A DNA stretch of 64,000 nt from Arthrobacter ulcerisalmonis (GTDB lineage: Bacteria > Actinomycetota > Actinomycetes > Actinomycetales > Micrococcaceae). Of this stretch, positions 49,768 to 58,376 are shown one piece after another. A program made the translations under genes and the position numbers. Under the pieces are notes generated by a model. The model searched no databases, had not been told where the DNA came from, and worked only from the letters and a program-made list of their open reading frames with translations. Every line of letters starts with the position of its first letter. Position 1 is the stretch's first letter. The stretch spans positions 1 through 64,000 of the forward strand of contig NZ_UXAU01000026.1 in NCBI RefSeq assembly GCF_900609065.1. The letters run 5' to 3'.

Positions 49768-49797
49768 AGTGAAGATTTTCACAAACTGTTGTATCCT
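49768..49797 (+). promoter_or_regulatory. ndh promoter with Rex- or CRP/GlxR-like operator
   Basis: The palindrome AGTGAAGATTTTCACA (49768-49783) fits the Rex consensus TGTGAA-N4-TTCACA at all but the first base. It equally fits a CRP/GlxR site TGTGA-N6-TCACA. A -10-like TATCCT lies at 49792-49797, with the ATG 6 bases on, so the mRNA is probably leaderless. The -35 position falls inside the operator. Confidence 0.7.
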
Positions 49798-49803
49798 TAA
49801 ATC

Positions 49804-51270
49804 ATGGCAACCCCCACAGAGCTCCAGGACCGTCCCAGGGTACTTATCGTCGGCGGCGGTTACGTCGGCCTGTACGTAGCACTCAAACTGCAGAAGAAGA
49901 TCGCGAATGCCGGTGGCATTATCACCCTCGTGGATCCACTGCCTTACATGACCTACCAGCCGTTCCTGCCCGAGGTGGCAGGCGGCAACATTGAGGCGCG
50001 CCACGCGGTGGTTTCGCACCGCCAGCACCTCAAGCAGACCGAACTCATCCAGGGTCGCGTCACCTCCATTGACCACGCGAACCGCACCGCAGTGATCGCT
50101 CCGTCCGACGGCGGCGAAAACTTCGAGATCCCGTACTTCGACGTGGTCCTCGCAGCCGGAGCCATTACCCGCACGTTCCCCATCAAGGGCCTCGCGGAAA
50201 AGGGCATTGGCCTGAAGACCATCGAGGAAGCCGTTGCCCTGCGCAACAAGGTCCTTGACAGCATCGAGCGGGCTTCCGTCATGACGGACCCGGCCGAGCG
50301 TGCCCGCGCACTGACGTTCGTTGTGGTGGGTGGCGGCTTCGCCGGCATCGAATGCCTCACCGAAATGGAAGACCTTGCCCGGGCCGCAGTCAAGAACAAC
50401 CCGCGCATCAAGCAGGAGGAAGTCCGCTTCGTCCTGGTTGAGGCCATGGGCCGGATCATGCCGGAAGTGACTGCCAGCCAGGCCGAATGGGTGGTGGAGC
50501 ACCTCCGCAGCCGCGGCATCGAGGTTCTGCTCAACACGTCCTTGGACAACGCAGATGGCAGCCTCAAGCTGATCAACCTGCCGGACAAGACCCCCGCGCA
50601 GGAAATCGAAGCAGACACCTTGGTCTGGGCTGCCGGCGTGCAGGCCAACCCGATGGTCCGCTCCACCGACTTCCCGCTGGAACCGCGCGGCCGCGTCCGC
50701 ACCCTCCCCGATCTGCGGATCGGTGGCGACGAAGGCATTGTCGAGAACGCCTGGGCCGCTGGCGACATCGCCGCCGTTCCGGACCTCACCGGCAAGGGCC
50801 TCCCGGACGGCACCTGTGTCCCCAACGCCCAGCACGCTCTCCGCCAGGCCAAGCGCCTCGCGAAGAACTTGTGGGCTTCCCGCTGGGATAAGCCGATGCA
50901 CGACTACAAGCACAAGAACCTTGGTGCTGTGGCTGGCTTCGGCGAGTGGAAGGGTGTCGCGAACATCAACCTCTTGGGCCGCATCGGCTTGAAGGGCCCG
51001 CTGGCATGGCTGGCACACCGCGGCTACCACGGCATGGCCATGCCCACGGTGGAGCGCAAGGTCCGCGTTGTTGGCAACTGGGTCATCCGCTTCTTTGCCG
51101 GCCGCGACACCACGCAGCTGCTGGACCTGGACAACCCCCGCGCTGCCTTCGTGGCTGCGGCAACGCCGGCTCCCAAGCCCGTTGTCACGCCCGCACCGGC
51201 TCCCGAAGCTGACGCTGCGGAGAAGACCAAGGTTGATCCCAAGCAGCCCGTCTCGGCTGACGCCAAGTAG
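49804..51270 (+). CDS. ndh: Type II NADH:quinone dehydrogenase
   Basis: The 488-residue flavoprotein has the FAD motif LIVGGGYVGLYVALKLQKK, the NADH motif VVVGGGFAGIECLTEMEDLA and ENAWAAGDIAAV. It feeds electrons from NADH to menaquinone without pumping protons. The C-terminal 50 residues are Ala/Pro/Lys-rich and probably disordered. No ribosome binding site precedes the ATG, in line with leaderless translation. Confidence 0.95.
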   Translation: MATPTELQDRPRVLIVGGGYVGLYVALKLQKKIANAGGIITLVDPLPYMTYQPFLPEVAGGNIEARHAVVSHRQHLKQTELIQGRVTSIDHANRTAVIAPSDGGENFEIPYFDVVLAAGAITRTFPIKGLAEKGIGLKTIEEAVALRNKVLDSIERASVMTDPAERARALTFVVVGGGFAGIECLTEMEDLARAAVKNNPRIKQEEVRFVLVEAMGRIMPEVTASQAEWVVEHLRSRGIEVLLNTSLDNADGSLKLINLPDKTPAQEIEADTLVWAAGVQANPMVRSTDFPLEPRGRVRTLPDLRIGGDEGIVENAWAAGDIAAVPDLTGKGLPDGTCVPNAQHALRQAKRLAKNLWASRWDKPMHDYKHKNLGAVAGFGEWKGVANINLLGRIGLKGPLAWLAHRGYHGMAMPTVERKVRVVGNWVIRFFAGRDTTQLLDLDNPRAAFVAAATPAPKPVVTPAPAPEADAAEKTKVDPKQPVSADAK

Positions 51271-51314
51271 GTTTAGCACAGTCACTGCCTGACGCAGGGT
51301 CTGCATAATGTACG

Positions 51315-51352
51315 ACGGCGGCCGCCCCTTTCGAGGGGCGGCCGCCGTTTTT
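51315..51352 (+). terminator. Terminator of ndh
   Basis: A perfect 15-bp, very GC-rich stem (51315-51329 with 51334-51348) and the stable TTCG loop are followed by a run of T. It lies about 45 bases past the ndh stop. Confidence 0.9.
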
Positions 51353-51430
51353 GCTGTGGCGGGCGTTGATTCATCGTGGTGGGCGCGGCGGTTGCCGGCT
51401 GCCGGTTTGGCTGGCTCCTAGACTGGTCCG

Positions 51431-52372
51431 ATGACTGCTTCGGATCTGCAGACCCTTTTGGCCTCGATGGCACCCGTTCAGCGGGACGGCGAGTTTGTCT
51501 ATGTGGCCTGGCCGGACGGAACGCCGCTCCCGGCCACGGTGGAAGCGGTGGTGCGCGAGGATGAAGGGCTCACTGTGGTCTTGGCACGGGCAACCGCGGA
51601 CCGCTTGGGGCTGGACTACAGCTACGTCGCAGCTTGGCTGACCCTGGGCGTCCATTCTGAACTTGATGCGGTGGGGCTGACGGCGGCTTTTGGGACAGCG
51701 CTGGCAGCGGCGCGGATCAGCTGCAATGTCCTGGCGGGATTCCACCACGACCACCTGCTGGTCCCTGCTGCGGACGCGCCCCGAGCCCTCGAAGTCCTGC
51801 ACGAGCTCTCGGCCGAGAGCAGGCAGGCCCCGCACCGCGAACTGGAGCTCCGGGCCGAGACGCCGGCTGACCGCGAGGCGATCCTTGGGGTGGTGGCTGC
51901 AGCGTTCGCCATATCGCCTGTCACCGGCTTGCCCGTGGACGGCGAGCCCACCGAGGTGGCAGTCCTTCGCGGACTGTTCGACGCCGACGAATATCTCCCC
52001 GACCTCAGCGTGGTGGCCCTGTTGGACGGAGAAGTGGTGGGCCATTGCATCAGCACCCGCGGCTGGGCGGGCGAGCACCAGCTCCTGGGACTCGGCCCGG
52101 TGGCCGTTGTCCCTCGGTTGCAGCAGCACGGAATAGGTTCGGCACTGATCAACGAGAGTATCGTCCGGGCTAATGCGGCGGGGGAGTGTGGGATCGCCCT
52201 CCTGGGCAGTCCCGACTACTACGCCAGGTTCGGGTTCGTCCCCGCAGCCAACTTCGGAGTAATGGCCCCGGAACCGGCTTGGGGTGAGCATTTCCAGCTG
52301 CTGCCCTTGGCGCTGTGGCCGGGCGGCGTGCATGGCACCTTCCGCTACGCAGCAGCATTCGGCGTGGCGTGA
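51431..52372 (+). CDS. Fusion of an ACT-like domain and a GNAT acetyltransferase
   Basis: The 313-residue protein joins two domains usually found apart. Residues 1-130 match the ACT/DUF2241-type fold (PVQRDGEFVYVAWPDG, YSYVAAWLTLGVHSELDAVG, CNVLAGFHHDHLLVPAADA). Residues 138-300 form a GNAT domain of the YhbS type with the acetyl-CoA loop QQHGIGSALINE and YYARFGFVPA. The ACT part may sense a ligand and control acetylation; that is inference. The substrate is unknown. Confidence 0.85.
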   Translation: MTASDLQTLLASMAPVQRDGEFVYVAWPDGTPLPATVEAVVREDEGLTVVLARATADRLGLDYSYVAAWLTLGVHSELDAVGLTAAFGTALAAARISCNVLAGFHHDHLLVPAADAPRALEVLHELSAESRQAPHRELELRAETPADREAILGVVAAAFAISPVTGLPVDGEPTEVAVLRGLFDADEYLPDLSVVALLDGEVVGHCISTRGWAGEHQLLGLGPVAVVPRLQQHGIGSALINESIVRANAAGECGIALLGSPDYYARFGFVPAANFGVMAPEPAWGEHFQLLPLALWPGGVHGTFRYAAAFGVA

Positions 52373-52392
52373 CGGGCTAAGATGGACCAGTT

Positions 52393-52466
52393 GCCCCAGT
52401 AGCCCAATTGGCAGAGGCAGCAGACTTAAAATCTGCGTGTTGTGGGTTCGAGTCCCACCTGGGGTA
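52393..52466 (+). tRNA. tRNA-Leu (anticodon TAA) on a short-variable-arm scaffold
   Basis: A complete cloverleaf can be drawn: acceptor GCCCCAG/CTGGGGT (with G1-U72), a 3-bp D stem, anticodon stem GCAGA/TCTGC with loop CTTAAAA (anticodon TAA, 52427-52429), 5-base variable region and T arm GTGGG-TTCGAGT-CCCAC, with discriminator A. The CCA is not encoded. TAA reads Leu codons TTA, but normal tRNA-Leu has a long variable arm that this one lacks. Confidence 0.9.
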
Positions 52467-52706
52467 CTGACCGAGCGGCTCCGCGTCCCTTCAGTTCTGA
52501 AGGGATCCGGGGCCGCTTCTCTTTCTCGACGCCCGATGGCAACGTCCCAGCCGGCGCTTAATTTCGCATATGCAACGACTGTTATAAGGATGTGACCTCA
52601 GTCACTTATGTTCGGCTGCTATTTGCACTAGCTTGAAGCCTAATCAGGATCACCTGGTTCTTTCGCGTCAAAGGCCGTTCGCACCTTTAGATCGAGGAGT
52701 TCGTAC
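52467..52706 (+). promoter_or_regulatory. Leader region of the Liv binding protein with a CRP/GlxR-like site
   Basis: The 240 bases between the tRNA and the livK-like gene include TGTGACCTCAGTCACT (52591-52606), matching TGTGA-N6-TCACA but for the last base. A short hairpin copying the tRNA-adjacent sequence (CCCTTCAGTTCTGAAGGG, 52488-52505) may end the tRNA transcript. The gene's ribosome site GAGGAG is 52694-52699. Confidence 0.6.
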
Positions 52707-54059
52707 ATGACTTCATTCCCCCAGATGGGAACCCGCGTTGCCAAGCTGACAGTGCTTGGCATCGGCGTTGCCTTCATGGCAACAGCTTGCGGCGGTTCGT
52801 CCACACCCACGGCGACCGATTCCGCATCCGCCTCTACCGCCGGCATTTCCTGTCCGGCACCTGAGGCCGGCGCCGGGGCAGCAGCCAGCCAGGCGGCGGC
52901 CCCAGCGACCGTGCCAGCCACCAAGGGCAGCACCGACACGGCACTTAAGATCGGCTCGCTGCTCCCCACGACCGGCTCGCTGGCTTTCCTCGGCCCGCCC
53001 GAGATCGCCGGTGTCAACTTGGGCGTCGCCGAAGTCAATGCTGCGGGAGGCGTCCTCGGCAAGCCCATCGAGGTCATCCACCGTGATTCCGGTGATACCA
53101 AGACGGACATTGCCACGCAGTCCACCTCGGCTCTCCTCGGCCAGGGCGTCAGTGCCATCATCGGTGCTGCTTCCTCGGGTGTTTCCAAGACGGTGATCAA
53201 CCAGATCACTGGTGCAGGCGTTATCCAGTTCTCGCCGGCCAACACGTCTCCGGACTTCACCACCTGGGATGACAAGGGCCTCTACTGGCGTACCGCACCC
53301 TCTGACGTGCTTCAGGGCAAGGTGCTGGGCAACTACATGGCAACGTGTGGTGCACAGACCGTCGGCATGATCGTCCTCAACGATGCCTACGGCACCGGCT
53401 TGGCCTCCAACGTGAAGTCGGCGTTTGAAGCGGCCGGCGGCAAGGTCGTCGCAGAGGAACTCTTCAACGAAGGTGACACGCAGTTCAGCAGCCAGGTGGA
53501 CAAGATTCTTGCCGCCAAGCCTGACGCGATTGCCCTGATCACGTTCGATCAGGCCAAGAGCATCGTTCCGCTGATGACCGGCAAGGGCGTCAAGCCAACC
53601 CAGATGTTCCTGGTGGACGGCAACACGTCCGACTACAGCAAGGACTTCCAGGCCGGCACGTTGAAGGGCGCTCGCGGTACCATCCCGGGCACGTTCGCCC
53701 AAGCTGACTTCAAGAAGAAGTTGCTGGCCATTGACCCGGCGCTGAAGGACTACAGCTACGCTGGCGAGTCCTACGACGCCGTCAACCTGATTGCGCTGGC
53801 CACCGAAGCGGCCGGCAGCACCAAGGGCGTGGACATTGCCGCGAAGTTGAAGGAAGTCTCTGAAGGCGGCGAGAAGTGCACCTCGTTTGCTGCCTGCGTG
53901 ACCCTCATCCGTGAGGGCAAGGACGCTGACTACGACGGCCAGTCCGGACCCGTCACGTTCTCCGACGCTGGCGACCCTACGGAGGCCTACATCGGCATCT
54001 ACGAGTACCAGGACGACAACACCTACTCAGCAGTCAAGGAAGAGTTCGGCAAGCTCTAA
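52707..54059 (+). CDS. Branched-chain amino acid ABC transporter binding lipoprotein
   Basis: The 450-residue lipoprotein has a lipobox (FMATACG) and the LivJ/K type I binding fold (IGSLLPTTGSLAFLGPP, DTKTDIATQSTSALL, ITFDQAKSIVPLM). It should bind Leu/Ile/Val or a related amide outside the membrane and deliver it to the Liv permeases. It lies apart from, and convergent with, the livHMGF operon. The start is ATG with GAGGAG 7 bases upstream. Confidence 0.92.
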   Translation: MTSFPQMGTRVAKLTVLGIGVAFMATACGGSSTPTATDSASASTAGISCPAPEAGAGAAASQAAAPATVPATKGSTDTALKIGSLLPTTGSLAFLGPPEIAGVNLGVAEVNAAGGVLGKPIEVIHRDSGDTKTDIATQSTSALLGQGVSAIIGAASSGVSKTVINQITGAGVIQFSPANTSPDFTTWDDKGLYWRTAPSDVLQGKVLGNYMATCGAQTVGMIVLNDAYGTGLASNVKSAFEAAGGKVVAEELFNEGDTQFSSQVDKILAAKPDAIALITFDQAKSIVPLMTGKGVKPTQMFLVDGNTSDYSKDFQAGTLKGARGTIPGTFAQADFKKKLLAIDPALKDYSYAGESYDAVNLIALATEAAGSTKGVDIAAKLKEVSEGGEKCTSFAACVTLIREGKDADYDGQSGPVTFSDAGDPTEAYIGIYEYQDDNTYSAVKEEFGKL

Positions 54060-54101
54060 GCCCTTCCTGAATCCATCCGGGGCAGCCTAGGCAGACCCGG
54101 A

Positions 54102-54150
54102 ACCAGCGGCCACTGCACCTTTCATTGGGGGAGGTACAGTGGCCGCTGGT
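54102..54150 (+). terminator. Terminator after the Liv binding-protein gene
   Basis: A 13-bp perfect outer stem (54103-54115 with 54137-54149) plus an inner ACCT/AGGT helix close a T/G-rich loop. It lies about 45 bases after the gene stop and faces the convergent livF. Confidence 0.75.
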
Positions 54151-54209
54151 CTGTGTTGACCCAACCACGCACCTAGGCATAGCGAGGATAGCTGGTCGAG
54201 ACACAAAGA

Positions 54210-54252
54210 AGCGGCCGCTGTCACCACCCTGAGGGTGGCGACAGCGGCCGCT
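54210..54252 (-). terminator. Terminator of the livHMGF operon
   Basis: Reading leftward, a 20-bp stem with one mismatch (54252-54233 with 54229-54210) and a 3-base loop is followed by TTCTTTGTG. It lies 16 bases past the livF stop. Confidence 0.8.
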
Positions 54253-54268
54253 GAGGTGTTGCCGGAGG

Positions 54269-55060
54269 TCAGTGCTGCTTGCCCTCTTCCTCGACAGTGT
54301 CAGCCAACGTACCCAGGTAGAGCTGAATGACCTTGGGGTCCTTCATGAGCTCCCGGCCGGTGCCCGTGTAGGCGTCCCGGCCTTGGTCAAGGACATAGCC
54401 ACGGTCGCAGATCTGCAGGCACCGGCGGGCATTCTGCTCCACCATGATCACCGACACGCCTGCCCTGTTGATCTCGTGCACGCGCAAGAAGGTCTCGTCC
54501 TGTTTGACGGGGGAGAGGCCGGCGGAGGGCTCGTCCAGGAGCAGCACCGCTGGATCCATCATCAGGGCCCGGCCCATGGCCACCATCTGGCGCTCACCGC
54601 CCGAGAGTGAACCGGCCCGTTGCGCCCGCCGCGTCCCCAACTCGGGGAACAGGCTGGTGACGAAGTCGAACCGCTGGGCGAAGTCCTTGGGTCGCTGGAA
54701 CATGCCCATCTGCAGGTTTTCCTCGATGGTCAGCGCCGCAAAGACGTTGTTAGTCTGCGGCACGAAGCCCACACCACGGCTGACCAGCTTGTTGGCTTTG
54801 AGTCCGGTGATGTCCTGGCCACGCACCACCACCGTCCCGGAATGCACCTTGACGAGTCCAAACATGGCCTTCAGCAGCGTCGACTTACCGGCGCCGTTGG
54901 GTCCGATGATGCCAATCAGCTCGCCCTTGCGGGCCTCAATGCTGCAGCCGTTGAGGATGTTCACGCCGGGCAGGTAGCCAGCTACCAGGTCCTTGACGCT
55001 CACTACCGCGTCGGTATCGCTGACGGGCTGGGCGGCTGCTGCCGCGCTGGTGCTGCTCAT
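54269..55060 (-). CDS. livF: Branched-chain amino acid ABC transporter ATPase, LivF type
   Basis: The 263-residue ATPase has Walker A GPNGAGKST, the LivF-type LSGGERQMVAMGRALM signature and LLLDEPSAGLSP. It binds the MetIV-like permeases with LivG. It overlaps livG by 4 bases and is the last gene of the leftward operon. Confidence 0.95.
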   Translation of the reverse strand: MSSTSAAAAAQPVSDTDAVVSVKDLVAGYLPGVNILNGCSIEARKGELIGIIGPNGAGKSTLLKAMFGLVKVHSGTVVVRGQDITGLKANKLVSRGVGFVPQTNNVFAALTIEENLQMGMFQRPKDFAQRFDFVTSLFPELGTRRAQRAGSLSGGERQMVAMGRALMMDPAVLLLDEPSAGLSPVKQDETFLRVHEINRAGVSVIMVEQNARRCLQICDRGYVLDQGRDAYTGTGRELMKDPKVIQLYLGTLADTVEEEGKQH

Positions 55061-56067
55061 TGGCTCTTCCTTTCCTCGTCGGTGGCCACAACGTCCACCG
55101 CGATGATGCCGGCGTTCTCCGTGCCCACAATCGACTCTTCGTCTGCCACGAGTTCAGCGGCCAATTCCCGGATTCCGTCCGAATCTCCCAGGTCCACGTC
55201 ATGGTGGGCGCCGAGATAAGCGTCGATCACGGCCGGATTCTTCATCACCTCGTTGGGCGGTCCCTCGGCCACCACCTTGCCTTCGGCCATGACCACCACC
55301 CAGTCGGCAATGTGCCGGACCATGTGCATGTCGTGTTCAACGAACAAGACGGTCATGCCCTCTGCTTTGAGGTTCTTGATGTGGTCCAGCAGTGATTGGG
55401 TCAGTGCTGGATTAACGCCTGCCATAGGTTCGTCCAGCATGACCAGTTTGGGCCGCACCATCAGGGACCGCGCCATTTCCAGGAGTTTCCGCTGGCCGCC
55501 TGAGAGGGACGCGGCGTAATCATCTTTCTTGGCGTCCAGCTTGAACTTGGCCAGCAACACGTCGGCCTCGGCCGTGATCTGTTTCTCCCGGCCACCCCAC
55601 ATGCCCTTGAACAGTGCCTTGGAGAGGCTTTCGCCCGGCTGGTTGGCTGCGCCGAGGCGCATGTTCTCCATCACCGTCAGCTTTCCCATGACCTTTGTCA
55701 GTTGGAAGGTCCTGACCATTCCCATCCGTGCCACCTTGTAAGGCGACACGCCGGCGATGCTCTTGCCCTCGAACTGCCACTTGCCGCTGTTTGGGGTATC
55801 GAAGCCGGTGAGCAGGTTGAAGAGGGTGGTTTTCCCCGCGCCGTTGGGCCCGATCAAGGCCGTGATCTTGTGCCGCGGGATTTCGAGGTATTCGACGTCG
55901 ACGGCGTTGATGCCGCCAAAGCTCCTGGTGACGTTTTCGGCTACCACAATGGGATCGCGCTTCTTGCAGCCCGGGCTGGGATCGCCGGCCGCGATGGGCC
56001 GGGTGTCGTTCATGTAGTCAGGCTCGCCTGACTCGGCCACCGCGGGTTCTTCGCTATGCAGGCTCAT
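55057..56067 (-). CDS. livG: Branched-chain amino acid ABC transporter ATPase, LivG type
   Basis: The 336-residue ATPase has Walker A GPNGAGKTTLFNLLTGFD, signature LSGGQRKLLEMARSLM and LVMLDEPMAGVNP. It is longer than LivG elsewhere (about 255) because of an N-terminal 50-residue extension and a C-terminal acidic tail. The ATG at 56067 overlaps the livM stop by 4 bases; a longer frame to 56187 lies within livM and is not used. Confidence 0.94.
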   Translation of the reverse strand: MSLHSEEPAVAESGEPDYMNDTRPIAAGDPSPGCKKRDPIVVAENVTRSFGGINAVDVEYLEIPRHKITALIGPNGAGKTTLFNLLTGFDTPNSGKWQFEGKSIAGVSPYKVARMGMVRTFQLTKVMGKLTVMENMRLGAANQPGESLSKALFKGMWGGREKQITAEADVLLAKFKLDAKKDDYAASLSGGQRKLLEMARSLMVRPKLVMLDEPMAGVNPALTQSLLDHIKNLKAEGMTVLFVEHDMHMVRHIADWVVVMAEGKVVAEGPPNEVMKNPAVIDAYLGAHHDVDLGDSDGIRELAAELVADEESIVGTENAGIIAVDVVATDEERKSQ

Positions 56068-57032
56068 GCGAACGCCAGCTCCTTCTTGTTTCCAAACACG
56101 CCTTGCGGCCTGAAGATCATCAGCAGCATCAACGCCACACCCACCAGGATGTAGCGCAGCTGGCCTGCCTGGACGGTGTTGAGCCACGTCACGGCGCCCG
56201 ATTCAATCAGTCCGTACAGCACACCCTGCGTCAAGGACAGGACCACCCAGAAGATCATGGCGCCAATCACCGGCCCCAGGACCGTGCCCAAGCCACCCAG
56301 CAGGAGGCAGGTGTACAGGAAGAAGGTCAGCTCTGTGCCGTAGTTGGCCGGTTGGACGGCACCACGAGGAAGGGTAAATATCATCCCGGCGAGGGCGCCC
56401 AGGACGCCACCGATGATCAACGCCTGCATTTTGTAGGCGTAGACGTTCTTGCCGAGTGAGCGGACGGCGTTTTCGTCCTCGCGGATACCCTTCAGCACCC
56501 GGCCCCACGGGCTGCGCATCAGCAACCAGACCAGCAGGCAGCAGAGCGCAACTAGCGCCCAACCCACCACGCGGATGAAGAAGTCACGATTGTTCATGCC
56601 CAGGTAGCTGCCCTCGGGGAACGGGTTCATGGAGTAGAAGCCGCCCTCGAACGCGGCCAGGCCGTTGGCCGAACCGGTCACGCCGGTCAGCTGGTTGGTG
56701 GTCACGATGTAGCGGACAATTTCCGCTGCCGCGATGGTCACAATGGCCAGGTAGTCGGCCCTGAGCCGCAGGGTGGGAATACCCAGCAGCAACGCAAAGA
56801 CCGCCGACGCGAGGATGGCGATCAGCAGGCCTACGAAGAAGGGGACGCCAAACGTCAGGGTGGACACGGCGAAACCGTACGCGCCCACGGCCATGAAGCC
56901 GGCCTGGCCAAAGTTCAGCAGGCCGGAGTAGCCGAAGTGCACGGCGAGCCCGAGTGCGGCAAGCGCATACGCCGCCGTCGTCGGACTGAAAATTTCGCTG
57001 GCAGCGCTGGTGAGAATGAATCCAAAGTCCAT
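56064..57032 (-). CDS. livM: Branched-chain amino acid ABC transporter permease, LivM type
   Basis: The 322-residue membrane protein has about eight helices and the LivM pattern GYSGLLNFGQAGFMAVGAYG, with LRADYLAIVTIAAAEIVRY and the ATPase-contact segment RVLKGIREDENAVRSLGKN. It pairs with LivH. Confidence 0.95.
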   Translation of the reverse strand: MDFGFILTSAASEIFSPTTAAYALAALGLAVHFGYSGLLNFGQAGFMAVGAYGFAVSTLTFGVPFFVGLLIAILASAVFALLLGIPTLRLRADYLAIVTIAAAEIVRYIVTTNQLTGVTGSANGLAAFEGGFYSMNPFPEGSYLGMNNRDFFIRVVGWALVALCCLLVWLLMRSPWGRVLKGIREDENAVRSLGKNVYAYKMQALIIGGVLGALAGMIFTLPRGAVQPANYGTELTFFLYTCLLLGGLGTVLGPVIGAMIFWVVLSLTQGVLYGLIESGAVTWLNTVQAGQLRYILVGVALMLLMIFRPQGVFGNKKELAFA

Positions 57033-57041
57033 GGCTGTCTC

Positions 57042-58376
57042 CTAACCCACGCGCTCGCGTCGGCCCAGGATTCCCTGTGGCCGGAACAAAAGGACAACGA
57101 TCATGATGAAGAGTGCGCCGACATATTTGAGGTCGGCGGCGAGGCCAAACACCGTGGTCAGTTCCACGAAGATGCCCACGATGATGGAGCCGATGAGGGC
57201 GCCAAACACGGTACCCAGACCACCCAGGGTGACGCCCGCGAAGATGAGCAGCAGGATCGCCGACCCCATATCGAAGGTCACGCCGGGCCGGTAGTACGCC
57301 CAGAGGATACCGCCCAGCGAGGCCAGCATTCCACCGGTGATCCACACGAGCCGAATCACGCCGTCGACGTCGATCCCCGACGCTGCAGCGAGCGAGGGGT
57401 TATCTGCCACGGCTCGAGTCGCCTTGCCCAACCGGGTCTTCAACAACACGATGCCCACGAGCGCGATCACCGCTGCGCTGATGCCCAAGGACCACAGGTT
57501 GTTGGGCGAGATGGAGACCGGCCCAATCTGGATCTCGGGACTCTGCGCGTAGGGCAGTTGCTGCGTGGCGCCACCGAAGAAGAACTGGATGACATAACGG
57601 ACCGCAAGCGCCAGGCCGATGCTGACGATCATCATGGGCACCAAACCGGTTCCGCGACGTCGCAACGGGCGCCAGAGCCCACGGTCCTGGGCGTAGCCGA
57701 AGAGTCCGCCGCCTGCCAGCGCCAGTACGATCGCCAGCCAGAACGGCAGGCCCAGGGCGTTGAAGCCGAACACCAGCACCGCACCCAAGGTCACCATCTC
57801 GCCGTGGGCAAAGTTGGTGAGGCCGGTGGTGCCGAAGATCAGGGATAGGCCCACCGACGCCAGCGCCAGGAGCAGCCCGAAGCTCAGGCCAGCCACCAGC
57901 CGGTTGATGAGGTTCTGGCCGAAGTCCTGCTGCTGGACCACGATGCCCTTGCCGAACGCAAAGATGACCGACAGGTTGGAGGTCTGGCTGAACGTCACAT
58001 CGCGGGGATTCTCCTGGCCATCGGCCAGCTTGATGCCCTCAGGGAGGGTGGACTCATCAAGTTCCACGGTGTAGGTGCCTTGGTCCGGGACGCCGATGGT
58101 CCAGGCGCCGTTGGCGCCGGACGTGGCCGTTCCGGTGAAGGAACCACTGGTGGCAGTGAGTTTCACGTCCGCCAGGGGTGCTCGGGTGTCGTCGCGGAGG
58201 AAACCGCTGATGTTGTTTTGGAAGGTCTGGTTCGACGGGGGTGGTGTCGGGGACGGGGAAGCGGCCAGCGACGCCGGTGCTACCGCGAGCAGGATGGCGA
58301 CGATGGCAGCGCTGAGGGCTCCCAACAGTCTCAACCCACGGCCTCCGGCCCGCAGGCCCAGGGTAATACTTCTCAA
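57042..58376 (-). CDS. livH: LivH-type permease with an exported N-terminal beta-sandwich domain
   Basis: The 444-residue protein (TTG start at 58376, GGAGG 7 bases upstream) has a signal-anchor-like helix (LGALSAAIVAILLAVAPASL). A Ser/Pro linker and a CarboxypepD_reg/SpaA-like domain follow at about residues 52-125 (ISGFLRDDTRAPLADVKLTA, SGANGAWTIGVPDQGTYTVE). The LivH core comes next (IFGTTGLTNFAHGEMVTLGA, TRLGKATRAVADNPSLAAA). Standard LivH is about 290-300 residues, so the extra 140-residue segment is unusual. It probably sits outside, near the binding protein. Confidence 0.93.
   Translation of the reverse strand: MRSITLGLRAGGRGLRLLGALSAAIVAILLAVAPASLAASPSPTPPPSNQTFQNNISGFLRDDTRAPLADVKLTATSGSFTGTATSGANGAWTIGVPDQGTYTVELDESTLPEGIKLADGQENPRDVTFSQTSNLSVIFAFGKGIVVQQQDFGQNLINRLVAGLSFGLLLALASVGLSLIFGTTGLTNFAHGEMVTLGAVLVFGFNALGLPFWLAIVLALAGGGLFGYAQDRGLWRPLRRRGTGLVPMMIVSIGLALAVRYVIQFFFGGATQQLPYAQSPEIQIGPVSISPNNLWSLGISAAVIALVGIVLLKTRLGKATRAVADNPSLAAASGIDVDGVIRLVWITGGMLASLGGILWAYYRPGVTFDMGSAILLLIFAGVTLGGLGTVFGALIGSIIVGIFVELTTVFGLAADLKYVGALFIMIVVLLFRPQGILGRRERVG

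Noticed and set aside
49633..51306. 557-residue minus-strand frame opposite ndh
   Set aside because: Antisense shadow; composition follows the ndh codons.
54102..54252. Paired hairpins as a mobile-element remnant
   Set aside because: Each lies just after one of two convergent genes and looks like its own terminator.
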